33,087 nucleotides of DNA from an uncultured Clostridia bacterium (GTDB lineage Bacteria > Bacillota > Clostridia > TANB77 > CAG-508): NCBI GenBank assembly GCA_934167225.1, contig CAKPLD010000008.1, positions 1 to 33,087 of the forward strand. The letters are read 5' to 3'. This document shows, piece after piece, positions 24,881 to 32,853 of the stretch. A program made the translations under genes and the position numbers. The notes beneath the pieces are model-generated. The model saw only the letters and a list, made by a program, of their open reading frames with translations, did no database searches and was not told the DNA's origin. The first letter of the stretch is position 1. Each line of letters begins with the position of its first letter.

Positions 24881-25391
24881 TAGCTAGTTTCTTTCTAGCA
24901 ATTGCTACTGATGCTAGGGCTATAACTGCTATTGAAGAAACAACTAAAGCTATGTTGTTATTTCCTGTATACGCAAGTTTTCCTCTATTGTTTCCAATAG
25001 TTTCAATTAGTTTTCCGTCTTTGTATATTTCAACTGTGTCAGCTTTAAATGCTACTGTTGCTCCTACAATACTTGCTGCTTCGCTTGCTAATGTTTTTAA
25101 TTGTGCCTTTTTTGATTCTGGTAATTTTTTGTAGTCTTTTGTTCCTTCTTCATCCATTATTTTTGCAGCTTCATTTGCTTTAGCAACTATTGCATTTGCT
25201 TCTGATTCTGTAACTGGATTGTCAGCTAAATATCTTTCTATTTTTACTTTGTCTGATTTTGTCATTCCGTATTTGGCTCCTATATTGTATAGAGTAGATG
25301 CTAAGTTGTCGTTATTTGTTGCTTGTACTCCTGTTACTGTCATTAATATTAACATTAATGCTAATAGTGAAATTGTTAGTAGTTTTTTCAT
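24873..25391 (-). CDS. Secreted LAYTG-anchored small surface protein (sortase substrate)
   Basis: A 172-residue protein. The signal peptide (1-24, ending GVQA) precedes a mature, mostly helical domain of about 110 residues with no recognised fold. A full sorting signal closes the protein: LAYTG at 139-143, a hydrophobic stretch (147-165) and a basic end (RKK). It is the first gene of the operon, with a strong AAGGAGG ribosome binding site and a promoter, and overlaps the sortase gene by eight bases. It is likely the dedicated substrate of that sortase. The mature part has no cysteines. Confidence 0.85.
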   Translation of the reverse strand: MKKLLTISLLALMLILMTVTGVQATNNDNLASTLYNIGAKYGMTKSDKVKIERYLADNPVTESEANAIVAKANEAAKIMDEEGTKDYKKLPESKKAQLKTLASEAASIVGATVAFKADTVEIYKDGKLIETIGNNRGKLAYTGNNNIALVVSSIAVIALASVAIARKKLANA

Positions 25392-25421
25392 GATTTTATC
25401 CTCCTTTTTTATTATAAATTT

Positions 25422-25450
25422 ATTATAACATTTTGCATTTAGTTAGGCAA
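25422..25450 (-). promoter_or_regulatory. Promoter of the sortase-CpsBCD operon
   Basis: Minus-strand TTGCCT (25450-25445) and a perfect TATAAT (25427-25422) are 17 bases apart, about 30 bases upstream of the LAYTG protein start codon and its AAGGAGG ribosome binding site. It lies in the gap after the DUF3791-like gene. Confidence 0.7.
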
Positions 25451-25473
25451 TAGTTTTTGATAAATTTTTTTAT

Positions 25474-25917
25474 TTATAAAACTTTCCCTTCTTCATAACA
25501 TGCATACATATATTCTGGACTTTCATAATACATACTACTATTATAGTTATCTATTTTTTTAATTATCCAAGATTTTAGGACTTCTATTAGTGTATCTATA
25601 TATTTTTCTTCATTCTTAGCCACCTTCACTATTAATCTTTGATAAATTCTTCCTAATTCCCAAAATGATGGCACTCTGTACTCACAATTTGCAGTTACAT
25701 CATAATTTCCATCTTGTATTTGAGCTTTTTCTATAAATTCCTCTGCAATCTTCTCTATATTTTCTGAATGATATACTTCGGCTAAATCGTAAACTTTATT
25801 TATTGTTTCTTTTCCTAATTTTTCTACAACTTCCTTTTTAGTGTTTTTTGTTTTTCTTGCAATATATTCGATTAAGCTACATGTAAAAAATAAATCATTA
25901 TTTTTTTGTGGTTCCAT
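25474..25917 (-). CDS. DUF3791-like protein, putative partner of the ART-like protein
   Basis: A 147-residue protein without signal or membrane segments. The first 65 residues (LFFTCSLIEYIARKTKNTKK, then YDLAEVYHSENIEKIAEEFIE) resemble DUF3791, a small helical family encoded beside DUF3990 proteins. The C-terminal half (PSFWELGRIYQRLI, then SWIIKKIDNYNSSMYYESP and YACYEEGKVL) looks like an extra domain seen in Firmicute relatives; its function is unknown to me. The gene overlaps the DUF3990-like gene by 20 bases. An antitoxin or immunity role is inferred from the pairing only. Family assignment is by recall and moderately sure. Confidence 0.65.
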   Translation of the reverse strand: MEPQKNNDLFFTCSLIEYIARKTKNTKKEVVEKLGKETINKVYDLAEVYHSENIEKIAEEFIEKAQIQDGNYDVTANCEYRVPSFWELGRIYQRLIVKVAKNEEKYIDTLIEVLKSWIIKKIDNYNSSMYYESPEYMYACYEEGKVL

Positions 25918-26377
25918 TTTCTATTTCCTCCGCCCCTATAAATTTAATGCACTTTAGTGCATTTTCTGTGCAAAATACTATTTGGTGTGTTGGATGATTA
26001 AATTTTGCAAGTTCCCAAAATGCTTCCCTGGTTATTTCGTGTGACATTAAAGCTGATATATAGTTATATATTTGGTCATCTGCCATTGCTCCAATTACTA
26101 TATCATAGTTATGTTCTTTGCCTTTTCTACAATCTATTATAAAATCTAACCATTCTTCAGTCATTAATGTAAATTCTTTAATATTTAAATTGGTATTTTC
26201 ATCATATTCGTATTTATTTAGCATAGGTGTATCATACTTTTGTGCCCATTTTTTTGCTTGATTTTCTAATATTGTGCAATAAAATCCAGTTCCGAAATCT
26301 TTATTAAATTTTCCTTTTATTATTCTTGGTTCTTTTACTTCACAGTAGCTTCCGTGATATATTATTTGTTTTGACAT
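25898..26377 (-). CDS. DUF3990-like protein with ADP-ribosyltransferase-like motifs
   Basis: 159 residues from the chosen start. The N-terminus has IIYHGSYCEV (H8), then KDFGTGFYCT (Y33) and NQAKKWA, a pattern like the H-Y motif series of PARP/diphtheria-toxin-type ADP-ribosyltransferases (HGS, GxGFY, a helix with A and W). Near the end THQIVFCTENALKCIKF holds Q132 at the likely third active-site position. VIGAMADDQIYNYI is typical of DUF3990. It is a possible toxin of a two-gene module. The ATG at 26377 has AGAGAGG five bases upstream, while the earlier ATG at 26404 has none, so I use the later one. No signal peptide, so a cytoplasmic protein. Confidence 0.7.
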   Translation of the reverse strand: MSKQIIYHGSYCEVKEPRIIKGKFNKDFGTGFYCTILENQAKKWAQKYDTPMLNKYEYDENTNLNIKEFTLMTEEWLDFIIDCRKGKEHNYDIVIGAMADDQIYNYISALMSHEITREAFWELAKFNHPTHQIVFCTENALKCIKFIGAEEIENGTTKK

Positions 26378-26402
26378 ATTTTCCTCTCTTTCTTGCAAGT
26401 AC

Positions 26403-26431
26403 ATTTTAACAAAATATTTTGTAAATTACAA
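26403..26431 (-). promoter_or_regulatory. Promoter of the ART-like module with embedded palindromic operator
   Basis: Minus-strand TTGTAA (26431-26426) and TAAAAT (26408-26403) are 17 bases apart. A perfect 14-bp palindrome ACAAAATATTTTGT (26409-26422) fills most of the spacer, a place where a bound dimer would block RNA polymerase. This resembles autoregulated toxin-antitoxin promoters. The start codon of the ART-like gene is 25 bases downstream. Confidence 0.6.
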
Positions 26432-26432
26432 G

Positions 26433-26684
26433 TTATTTGAAAAAAACACAGTAATAACGTATGATTGACAGCACATATGCTATTTCTCTTTGTCCATATA
26501 ATGCTATTCCTAGCGAACCAAATAGGACGAAGTATGTTGTTATTGATATTGTGTAACTGTATATTCCTATTGCTTCTGCTCCTAGTGCTCTTGATAGGTA
26601 TGGTGTTGTTATTATGGGGACTATTAGGATTAGTGATTGGTATATGAGGTTATATAGATAACTCTTTTTTATACTTTTAGACAT
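26433..26684 (-). pseudogene. N-terminal remnant of a second flippase (Wzx/RfbX type)
   Basis: An 83-codon fragment. Residues 1-71 read as the start of a polysaccharide flippase: SYLYNLIYQSLILIVPIITT, YLSRALGAEAIGIYSYTIS and LGIALYGQREIAYV, covering two membrane segments of a protein normally near 480 residues. From residue 72 (about 26471) the similarity stops and twelve unrelated codons lead to a stop two bases from the -35 box of the ART-like module. The intact flippase just upstream belongs to a different subgroup, so this is not a duplicate of it. A ribosome binding site (AAGGAAG) remains, so a short peptide could still be made. Confidence 0.8.
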
Positions 26685-26704
26685 TGGTTAGTTCTTCCTT
26701 TATT

Positions 26705-28141
26705 TTAGTATATTTTGTTTTTACCTTTTCGTAACGCCAACTGATTTTTTGCTATTTTTATAATATTCATTATCTCTTGTCTATAAACACTAATTATTGT
26801 AATACATAGCACCGCTTCTATCATATATAAATATGTATTAATTTTTAATGTATTTATTATTATAGCTTGAATGAGCAAAATAAAGTATCCAATTAGATCT
26901 CTTCCAATCCTAATATTTAAATTTGCAATTTTTTTTCCATACATCAATCTAAATAACCACACAAAAAAATATGAAATCATTGTGGCAATTGCTGCCCCCA
27001 TTGTTCCAATATTTTTAATTAATATTACATTTAGCACAATATTAATAATGGCCCCCATAATAGTTGTTTTTCCTAACATTGACGATTGTTTTGAAGCAGC
27101 AAATATTCCTCCCAAGAAATTTGATAAGGATGTGAACAATACTGATATCATTAAAAATGGCCCGTATTTCCATGCCTCATAAAAATCACTCGAAACTAAT
27201 ATTCTAGTTATCATTTTTACAAATATTATTATAACAGAACACATAATCACAAACAAAGCATTATATATTGTGTAAGTCTTATTAATAAATTCTGCCTCTT
27301 CTTCGTCATAAGCTTTTACTGCAGACATAATCCATGCTTGACTGAAAATTGCTTGTATAACATTTAAAATCGATGGAATTTTATATGATACTGAATAAAT
27401 TCCATTTTCAGATAATCCTTTCATTGCTGTTAGTATATATCTATCAGATGCATTGGTAATCCACCATCCTATTGTATTCATAATTAAAGGGCTACTATAT
27501 TTTATCATCTCATTTTTTAATTTTTTATCTTCACTTTTTTTTCTAATATACCTCCATAATCTTAATCTAACAACGAGATAAGCTATTGGTAAAAGAAAAG
27601 CTATACAATTCGCTAAAAAATATCCTCTTAAATCCATTTTAAATATTGCCAAAAACAAAATATTAAGTAGCAACATAGTTAATGAGTTTAATATACTGGC
27701 AATTGCAAAGTCTAGAATTTTTTCCATACTTTTTACAAATTGTGTAACTAAGTCGTATAATATATTTAATGAATAATAAAGTAAAAAGTACTGTGGATAT
27801 TGATTAAATATACTTATAAAATTAGTTAAGTAGTTAATTGCTACTAAAATTATACAGTACACTATTGATCTTATAGCTATTTTTAACCCTATAGTAAATA
27901 CACTACTTTTTTCTATTTTTTTATCTAAAGTAAATCTCATTACCGCTTCGACTATATTTAGAGATAATATTGGTATTAATAATGTTATTGTAGTTAAATA
28001 TATATCATATATACCATATTCTTCTGTTGTTAAAAGTCTTGTATATAATGGTACTAATAAAAACACTAATATTTTGCTTCCAAAGTTGCTTAATGTTAAA
28101 AGACCTATATTTTTTAGTAAATATTTTGCATTATTTTTCAT
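26705..28141 (-). CDS. Lipid-linked oligosaccharide flippase (Wzx-like)
   Basis: A 478-residue MOP-superfamily membrane protein with about 14 hydrophobic segments. The N-terminal pattern (LLTLSNFGSKILVFLLVPLYTRLLTTEEYGIYD) is typical of polysaccharide flippases, as is the middle region INTIGWWITNASDRYIL. It moves undecaprenyl-diphosphate-linked repeat units outward for polymerisation by Wzy. Its start overlaps the end of the polymerase-like gene by 11 bases. Length is normal, and it appears to be the functional flippase next to the remnant at 26433. Confidence 0.9.
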   Translation of the reverse strand: MKNNAKYLLKNIGLLTLSNFGSKILVFLLVPLYTRLLTTEEYGIYDIYLTTITLLIPILSLNIVEAVMRFTLDKKIEKSSVFTIGLKIAIRSIVYCIILVAINYLTNFISIFNQYPQYFLLYYSLNILYDLVTQFVKSMEKILDFAIASILNSLTMLLLNILFLAIFKMDLRGYFLANCIAFLLPIAYLVVRLRLWRYIRKKSEDKKLKNEMIKYSSPLIMNTIGWWITNASDRYILTAMKGLSENGIYSVSYKIPSILNVIQAIFSQAWIMSAVKAYDEEEAEFINKTYTIYNALFVIMCSVIIIFVKMITRILVSSDFYEAWKYGPFLMISVLFTSLSNFLGGIFAASKQSSMLGKTTIMGAIINIVLNVILIKNIGTMGAAIATMISYFFVWLFRLMYGKKIANLNIRIGRDLIGYFILLIQAIIINTLKINTYLYMIEAVLCITIISVYRQEIMNIIKIAKNQLALRKGKNKIY

Positions 28142-29366
28142 GTTTTATACTTTTTTCATTCCTTTCTGGCATCACTATTATACCAAGTATTAAAAAACCT
28201 AAAGCTCCTGCACTCGATGACAAAATTGCAGATCCTATTGCGTGTATGTAAAATTGTAATAAAACCGCATATAAATACGCTTTTATATTACTCGAATATT
28301 TTCCTGTTGAAAAGAACCTAAAAATATATAAATATATACATATATATATTAATCCACATATCCATCCGAATTGAGCAATTGCCATCGGCCAAAAGGTATC
28401 ACTCAAAAATGATGAATCTTTAGGATTCATCCCAAATAATTTATAAAACCCATACTTATAATATAATTTAGAATAGTTTCTTGCTGCCATATCTGAACCA
28501 AATGTTGCAAATCCGCTTCCTGCTGGAAAATATTCGTTTGCAGTAACAAATGAATATTTAAAAAATAGATATCTTGGTGCATTTTCGTTTAATAAGTATG
28601 TTTTTATTTGGAACCAACCTAATATAGTTCCAACTATTACAATTGGGATTAGAACTTTCATTTTTATTTTCTTATTTTTTCTAAAATAGTAAATTAAAAC
28701 TGAAAATACAAAAGCAAAAATTAAAGGTGATCCTTTTGTAATTAATACCATTGTAAAAATTGACATTACTATATATTTTTTTATATTTTTTTTAGGGAAT
28801 AAATTCTTATACTCTAACATTACGTACAACGCCAATAATTCAACTATAAAAAATTGAAATTCCATTGGAAAAATAAACTTATATGAAGGCAATCCATATC
28901 TTTTGCTTGTATACATTCCAGTATTTACAAATATTGTAAGTATTCCAAATATAAATGCTATTATTATAAATATTTTTGAAATTTTATACAATAGTTTAAC
29001 TGTTCCGTCTCGTGTTTCTTCATTTACAAAATATTTAAAAGCAAAAAATACTAGTAAAGCCTTAAATTCCGCAATAATATCAACAGCAATAACAAATTTT
29101 GAACTTACCAGATTACTGTATAAATTGCCCACTATCCCAACAATTATTGTTAAAATCATCAGCAAAGTTATAATAAAATCTCTCTTTTGTAATTTAGATG
29201 CAATCAAAAGATATATTAAATATACTCCTGAAATTATTCCTAAAGCTTCATCTACATAACTTCTTTGTGCAAATATTTCTACAAAAATCAAAAATATTAA
29301 TAAACCTGCAGTAAAAAAACTTCTTGCCGGTATTCTATTATTTTTTAAATCTCTAATATATAACAT
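28131..29366 (-). CDS. Wzy-like polysaccharide polymerase
   Basis: A 411-residue integral membrane protein with about ten to twelve hydrophobic segments. A large outside loop (about 270-345) contains PAGSGFATFGSD, similar to the glycine-rich loop of O-antigen polymerases and ligases. Wzy proteins join repeat units outside the membrane and are recognised more by topology and context than by sequence. Here the gene overlaps the flippase gene and follows a glycosyltransferase gene by 14 bases. A ligase-like role is the main alternative. Confidence 0.75.
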   Translation of the reverse strand: MLYIRDLKNNRIPARSFFTAGLLIFLIFVEIFAQRSYVDEALGIISGVYLIYLLIASKLQKRDFIITLLMILTIIVGIVGNLYSNLVSSKFVIAVDIIAEFKALLVFFAFKYFVNEETRDGTVKLLYKISKIFIIIAFIFGILTIFVNTGMYTSKRYGLPSYKFIFPMEFQFFIVELLALYVMLEYKNLFPKKNIKKYIVMSIFTMVLITKGSPLIFAFVFSVLIYYFRKNKKIKMKVLIPIVIVGTILGWFQIKTYLLNENAPRYLFFKYSFVTANEYFPAGSGFATFGSDMAARNYSKLYYKYGFYKLFGMNPKDSSFLSDTFWPMAIAQFGWICGLIYICIYLYIFRFFSTGKYSSNIKAYLYAVLLQFYIHAIGSAILSSSAGALGFLILGIIVMPERNEKSIKHEK

Positions 29367-29380
29367 TTTATTCCTCTTCT

Positions 29381-30280
29381 TTATTCCTCAATAATTTTAT
29401 CGTAAAAAGTTGTTTCTTTTTTATTTTTATCAATCGGTAATTTGTATGTAAGTTTATGAAAATTAGTTAAATATTTTATTTCATCATATCTTTTTTCATC
29501 AAAATTGTCTGCTAATTCATTTGCTAATAAATGATTATCTATTTGTGCATAATATGGAACTTGCTTCCACTCATCGGAGTATTTTTCTGTTGCCATTTTG
29601 AAAAACATATGGAATATAAAATAATTAGAAGCGTAGTTTTTATTTTTCCAATAATCATATAATAAATTTAGCGTCATAATTAGAATTTCATTATTTGATT
29701 TAGAATAAATCAACCAATTCGCCATATTGATATATTCCATATCTAGCCATCCATTTCTATATACAAATAAACTTTTTTCTTTTAGCCAATTCCAAGAATT
29801 ACCTGTGCAAAATACTGTTGCATCAATCCATAATCCTCCATATTTTATTAGTAATGCCAATCTTAATATATCAGAAAAATGTGCATTTAATATTTTTCCT
29901 TTTTCCCACTTGCTAATAACATATTCCGGAATATCAACATAATCTCTAAAGTTTTCTTTAGTAATTAATACTATATCATTATCAGGATACCATCTTTTCA
30001 CACTTTTGTAACATGTTTTTACTAATTCTGGTGCTCTTTCAATTCCTTGAAACCAGCAAACCCAAATAAAATTAGAATATTTTTGTTCTTTTTTCTGCGT
30101 AATTTCAAATTTTTTTAACTTTTTCTTATACTTTTTTTTCAACTTTATATATGTTCTATCCATTCCTATTGAATTTCTTGTATAATTTGAACAAAATCCG
30201 CATTTCATAAATATAAAAAAACATATATCCCTAATAAATGTTCTAGATTTAATGCTTTGTATTATGCTTTGTTTATTCAT
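29381..30280 (-). CDS. Capsular polysaccharide glycosyltransferase (GT32/Caps_synth type)
   Basis: A 299-residue protein, probably cytoplasmic and membrane-associated through a basic N-terminal region. Key features are FIWVCWFQGIERAPELVKTC (about 72-91), the helix HFSDILRLALLIKYGGLWID and DAT within WIDATVF, the metal-binding site of GT32-like capsular enzymes. It would add a hexose to the growing repeat unit. It is encoded 66 bases downstream of the acyltransferase in the same direction. The start ATG has AAAGGAGA 11 bases upstream, a slightly long spacing. Confidence 0.85.
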   Translation of the reverse strand: MNKQSIIQSIKSRTFIRDICFFIFMKCGFCSNYTRNSIGMDRTYIKLKKKYKKKLKKFEITQKKEQKYSNFIWVCWFQGIERAPELVKTCYKSVKRWYPDNDIVLITKENFRDYVDIPEYVISKWEKGKILNAHFSDILRLALLIKYGGLWIDATVFCTGNSWNWLKEKSLFVYRNGWLDMEYINMANWLIYSKSNNEILIMTLNLLYDYWKNKNYASNYFIFHMFFKMATEKYSDEWKQVPYYAQIDNHLLANELADNFDEKRYDEIKYLTNFHKLTYKLPIDKNKKETTFYDKIIEE

Positions 30281-30346
30281 TTTGCATTATTTCTCCTTTC
30301 ATTAAAGTCACAAAATTCAAAAAAATGAATTTCAAATTTTTATATA

Positions 30347-31384
30347 TTATTCAGTTTTCTCTGCTTTTCTATTTAATACTTTATTTGGATAAATCCAAAA
30401 ATAAAGTAATTTACTTTTTTTCATAATTTCCTCAGCTATTATTGGTAATATAATGCTTGCCATTAAGCCTACAAAAATATGTATAAAGATATTAACTATA
30501 CCCAGTTTTATCAATATAATCCTAACTCCGGCTGCAAATATGGTATGCATTAAAAAAATTGATAAAGTATATTTAGATAAAAAAAGTTCAATTTTATCCA
30601 TCTTATATTTAGAAAAATATACAGCTAAACCTATAAAACTATAGCAAAAAAGCATTCCATCTATAAAATAGATTATTTGATTACCTATGTTAAAACAAAC
30701 TATAGTAATTGAAATTATCATTGCAATTATAAAAACACTACTAAATTTTTGCCAATTTTTACATTTTTCTAATAGCTCATCAGGTTCACATAAATATCTA
30801 CAATTCATTCCTATTACAAACCATATTTCATTAATAGCCAAACCCTTGATAAAATATGGCAATATATCATATAATTTCGTTTGTTGAACACTAATTATTG
30901 AAATTTTAGCTACGAAAGCTATAATAGACGAAACTATCATATTCTTTTTATTTTGATAGTTTTTTGTAAAAACAAACATAAAAAATAAAATATACAAAAA
31001 CCAATATGGTGCAATAGGATCGAATAGTAATGTATTTATAAAATTAGGTGCTTTATTATTCACAGAATCCGCAGCAATAACTTTCATTATAATTGTTATG
31101 CTTGAAAACAGAATATATGGTACTCCCAATGCAATAGCTTTTTTGGCTATATTTTTTTTCCACTCTTTTAAATTCGTAATTTTATAACCATTCTGGTATA
31201 AATAACCACTACAAATAAAAAATAGCGGTACGTGAAAATAATATATTGTCTTTAAAAACCATTCCCAAAATATATTTGTTTCCATTATATTACATAAAAT
31301 CATACTTGTAAAAAAATGTCCAGCCACAACTAATAAACATGCCAATAATTTTATTTTGTTAATCCATATGTATTGTTTTTTCAT
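30347..31384 (-). CDS. Membrane O-acyltransferase (acyltransferase family 3)
   Basis: A 345-residue membrane protein with about ten hydrophobic segments. The N-terminus KIKLLACLLVVAGHFF holds the conserved histidine of the family. YYFHVPLFFICSGYLY is the usual second motif. These enzymes transfer acetyl or other acyl groups to surface sugars. The start overlaps the end of the hexapeptide acetyltransferase gene by 26 bases, so the two are likely translated together and both may modify the repeat unit. Confidence 0.88.
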   Translation of the reverse strand: MKKQYIWINKIKLLACLLVVAGHFFTSMILCNIMETNIFWEWFLKTIYYFHVPLFFICSGYLYQNGYKITNLKEWKKNIAKKAIALGVPYILFSSITIIMKVIAADSVNNKAPNFINTLLFDPIAPYWFLYILFFMFVFTKNYQNKKNMIVSSIIAFVAKISIISVQQTKLYDILPYFIKGLAINEIWFVIGMNCRYLCEPDELLEKCKNWQKFSSVFIIAMIISITIVCFNIGNQIIYFIDGMLFCYSFIGLAVYFSKYKMDKIELFLSKYTLSIFLMHTIFAAGVRIILIKLGIVNIFIHIFVGLMASIILPIIAEEIMKKSKLLYFWIYPNKVLNRKAEKTE

Positions 31385-31934
31385 ACTCTTCCTCTATTTT
31401 TATTAAATCATAAACTTGGGTTTCTCCGTCAGCTTTTCCATCGTAAATTCTATCTCGTAAATTTTCTTTTTTCTTTACGTCTTCATATAAACCAATTTTC
31501 TTTGCTGGAACTCCACCCCACACTTCTCCATTCGGTACATTCTTCGTGACCACTGCCCCTGCTGCTATTATACAATTTTTTCCTATTGTCACTCCATAAT
31601 TTATAGTAGCATTAGCTCCTATATACACATTATCTTTTATTTCTACTTCTCCGTGTGGACATGTATATTTATTTGTTTTTTCTTCATAATTAAATACACT
31701 ATGTACACCTGAATGTGTTATTAGTCTTACATTTGCACTAATAACAACGTTATTATGAATTTGTATTAAAAATGGCTCTGGCGGTAAAATATTAGGTGCA
31801 TAATAACAATGTTCCCCCATCTTTCCGAAGATTTTTTTACTTTTTAACCATTTTGCTTTTTGCCATCCATCTCTAATTAAAAGTAATTTTATTTGAATAC
31901 TATATCTTTTTATTTTTTCAAAAAATAATTTCAT
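31359..31934 (-). CDS. Hexapeptide-repeat (LbH) O-acetyltransferase
   Basis: A 191-residue soluble enzyme. The left-handed beta-helix signature is seen from about residue 55: IHNNVVISANVRLITHSGVH (with the likely catalytic histidine), then VEIKDNVYIGANATINYGVT, IGKNCIIAAGAVVTKNVP and the closing WGGVPAKKIG. The family moves acetyl from acetyl-CoA to sugars. The charged C-terminal extension (about 155-191) overlaps the next gene by 26 bases. The substrate sugar cannot be told. Confidence 0.88.
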   Translation of the reverse strand: MKLFFEKIKRYSIQIKLLLIRDGWQKAKWLKSKKIFGKMGEHCYYAPNILPPEPFLIQIHNNVVISANVRLITHSGVHSVFNYEEKTNKYTCPHGEVEIKDNVYIGANATINYGVTIGKNCIIAAGAVVTKNVPNGEVWGGVPAKKIGLYEDVKKKENLRDRIYDGKADGETQVYDLIKIEEEYEKTIHMD

Positions 31935-31950
31935 CTTTTCTCCTTATCAT

Positions 31951-32850
31951 CTATAATTCATTATTATTTTTCCATTTTAAATACAATGCATATGACAATG
32001 GATACATTATTTCAAAATATAATTTACATTTACAATCTTTCTTCATCTCTTTATATTTTTTTCCCGCAAACCTTCCATATATCTGAAGTTGTAACAAATT
32101 TTTAATAAAATACTTAAAATTTATCTTTCTTAAACTACACGCCTCTAATGTGATTTTCGACCTATAATAACACCCATTTGGAGAGTTTATATTATTTCTT
32201 CTTCTATTTTTTGTTAGTCCCTCTTCCAAATATTCAGATACATATATAGCTTCATTTAAAAATACCATTTTATATTTTAATGCTAATTGTATCCAAACGA
32301 CATCTTCTCCCAAAAATTTTTCTTGCTCAAATTCTGGGAAAGGATATTCTTTTAAATATTTAGTTTTCCATACTTCTGCTTTATCTGAATTAGTATCATT
32401 TCCATTTATTCTTACATTGATATAATCATCAATAAGCTCATTAGTTTTAAATAACTTCCCATTAATAGTTCCATTAGAATATTTTCTTAAAAAACTATAT
32501 CCACATATTTCATCATTATTCTTATATTTTTCGTGGTACTTTTTTATATTTTCTATAGCATTTTTTTCCAACCAGTCATCACTATCTACAATAAAAGTTA
32601 AATCTGTTTTGATTTTACCAATTCCTATATTTAGAGCTGTATGTTTTCCTCCGTTTTGTTTTTTGTAATACTTTATGATAATCTTGCCATCATCTATAAA
32701 TTTCTCAACTATTTTCTCTGTATTATCTTCACTTCCATCGTCAACAATTATCCATTCAAACTCTTTATCAGTTTGTTCTAATAGTGATTTATATAATTTA
32801 TGTATTCTTTCTCCTCTATTATAAGTTGAGGTTAGCACTGTTATTTTCAT
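31951..32850 (-). CDS. GT2 glycosyltransferase
   Basis: A 299-residue cytoplasmic glycosyltransferase. Motifs in order are VLTSTYNRGERI, IVDDGSEDNTE, the KQNGGKHTALN segment, metal-binding DSDDW, and GEDVVWIQLA, which is the likely acceptor-side acid. It would transfer one sugar to the lipid-linked repeat unit. It lies 16 bases upstream of the acetyltransferase gene and three bases after the partial gene at the window edge. Confidence 0.88.
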   Translation of the reverse strand: MKITVLTSTYNRGERIHKLYKSLLEQTDKEFEWIIVDDGSEDNTEKIVEKFIDDGKIIIKYYKKQNGGKHTALNIGIGKIKTDLTFIVDSDDWLEKNAIENIKKYHEKYKNNDEICGYSFLRKYSNGTINGKLFKTNELIDDYINVRINGNDTNSDKAEVWKTKYLKEYPFPEFEQEKFLGEDVVWIQLALKYKMVFLNEAIYVSEYLEEGLTKNRRRNNINSPNGCYYRSKITLEACSLRKINFKYFIKNLLQLQIYGRFAGKKYKEMKKDCKCKLYFEIMYPLSYALYLKWKNNNEL

Positions 32851-32853
32851 ATT

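Noticed and set aside
25452..25485. Possible terminator hairpin after the DUF3791-like gene
   Set aside because: The stem (AGTTTTATAAAT with a bulged partner) is entirely A/T-rich, has no T-tract and overlaps both the stop codon and the next promoter's -35 box.
26433..26684. Treating the 83-codon frame as a genuine small membrane protein
   Set aside because: Its first 71 residues match the start of a much larger flippase and the last twelve are unrelated, which fits a truncated gene better; expression of the short product is not excluded.
30300..30345. AT-rich hairpin AAATTCA-TTTTTT-TGAATTT between the acyltransferase and GT32 genes
   Set aside because: Only seven A/T pairs and no following T-tract; expected by chance in sequence this AT-rich.
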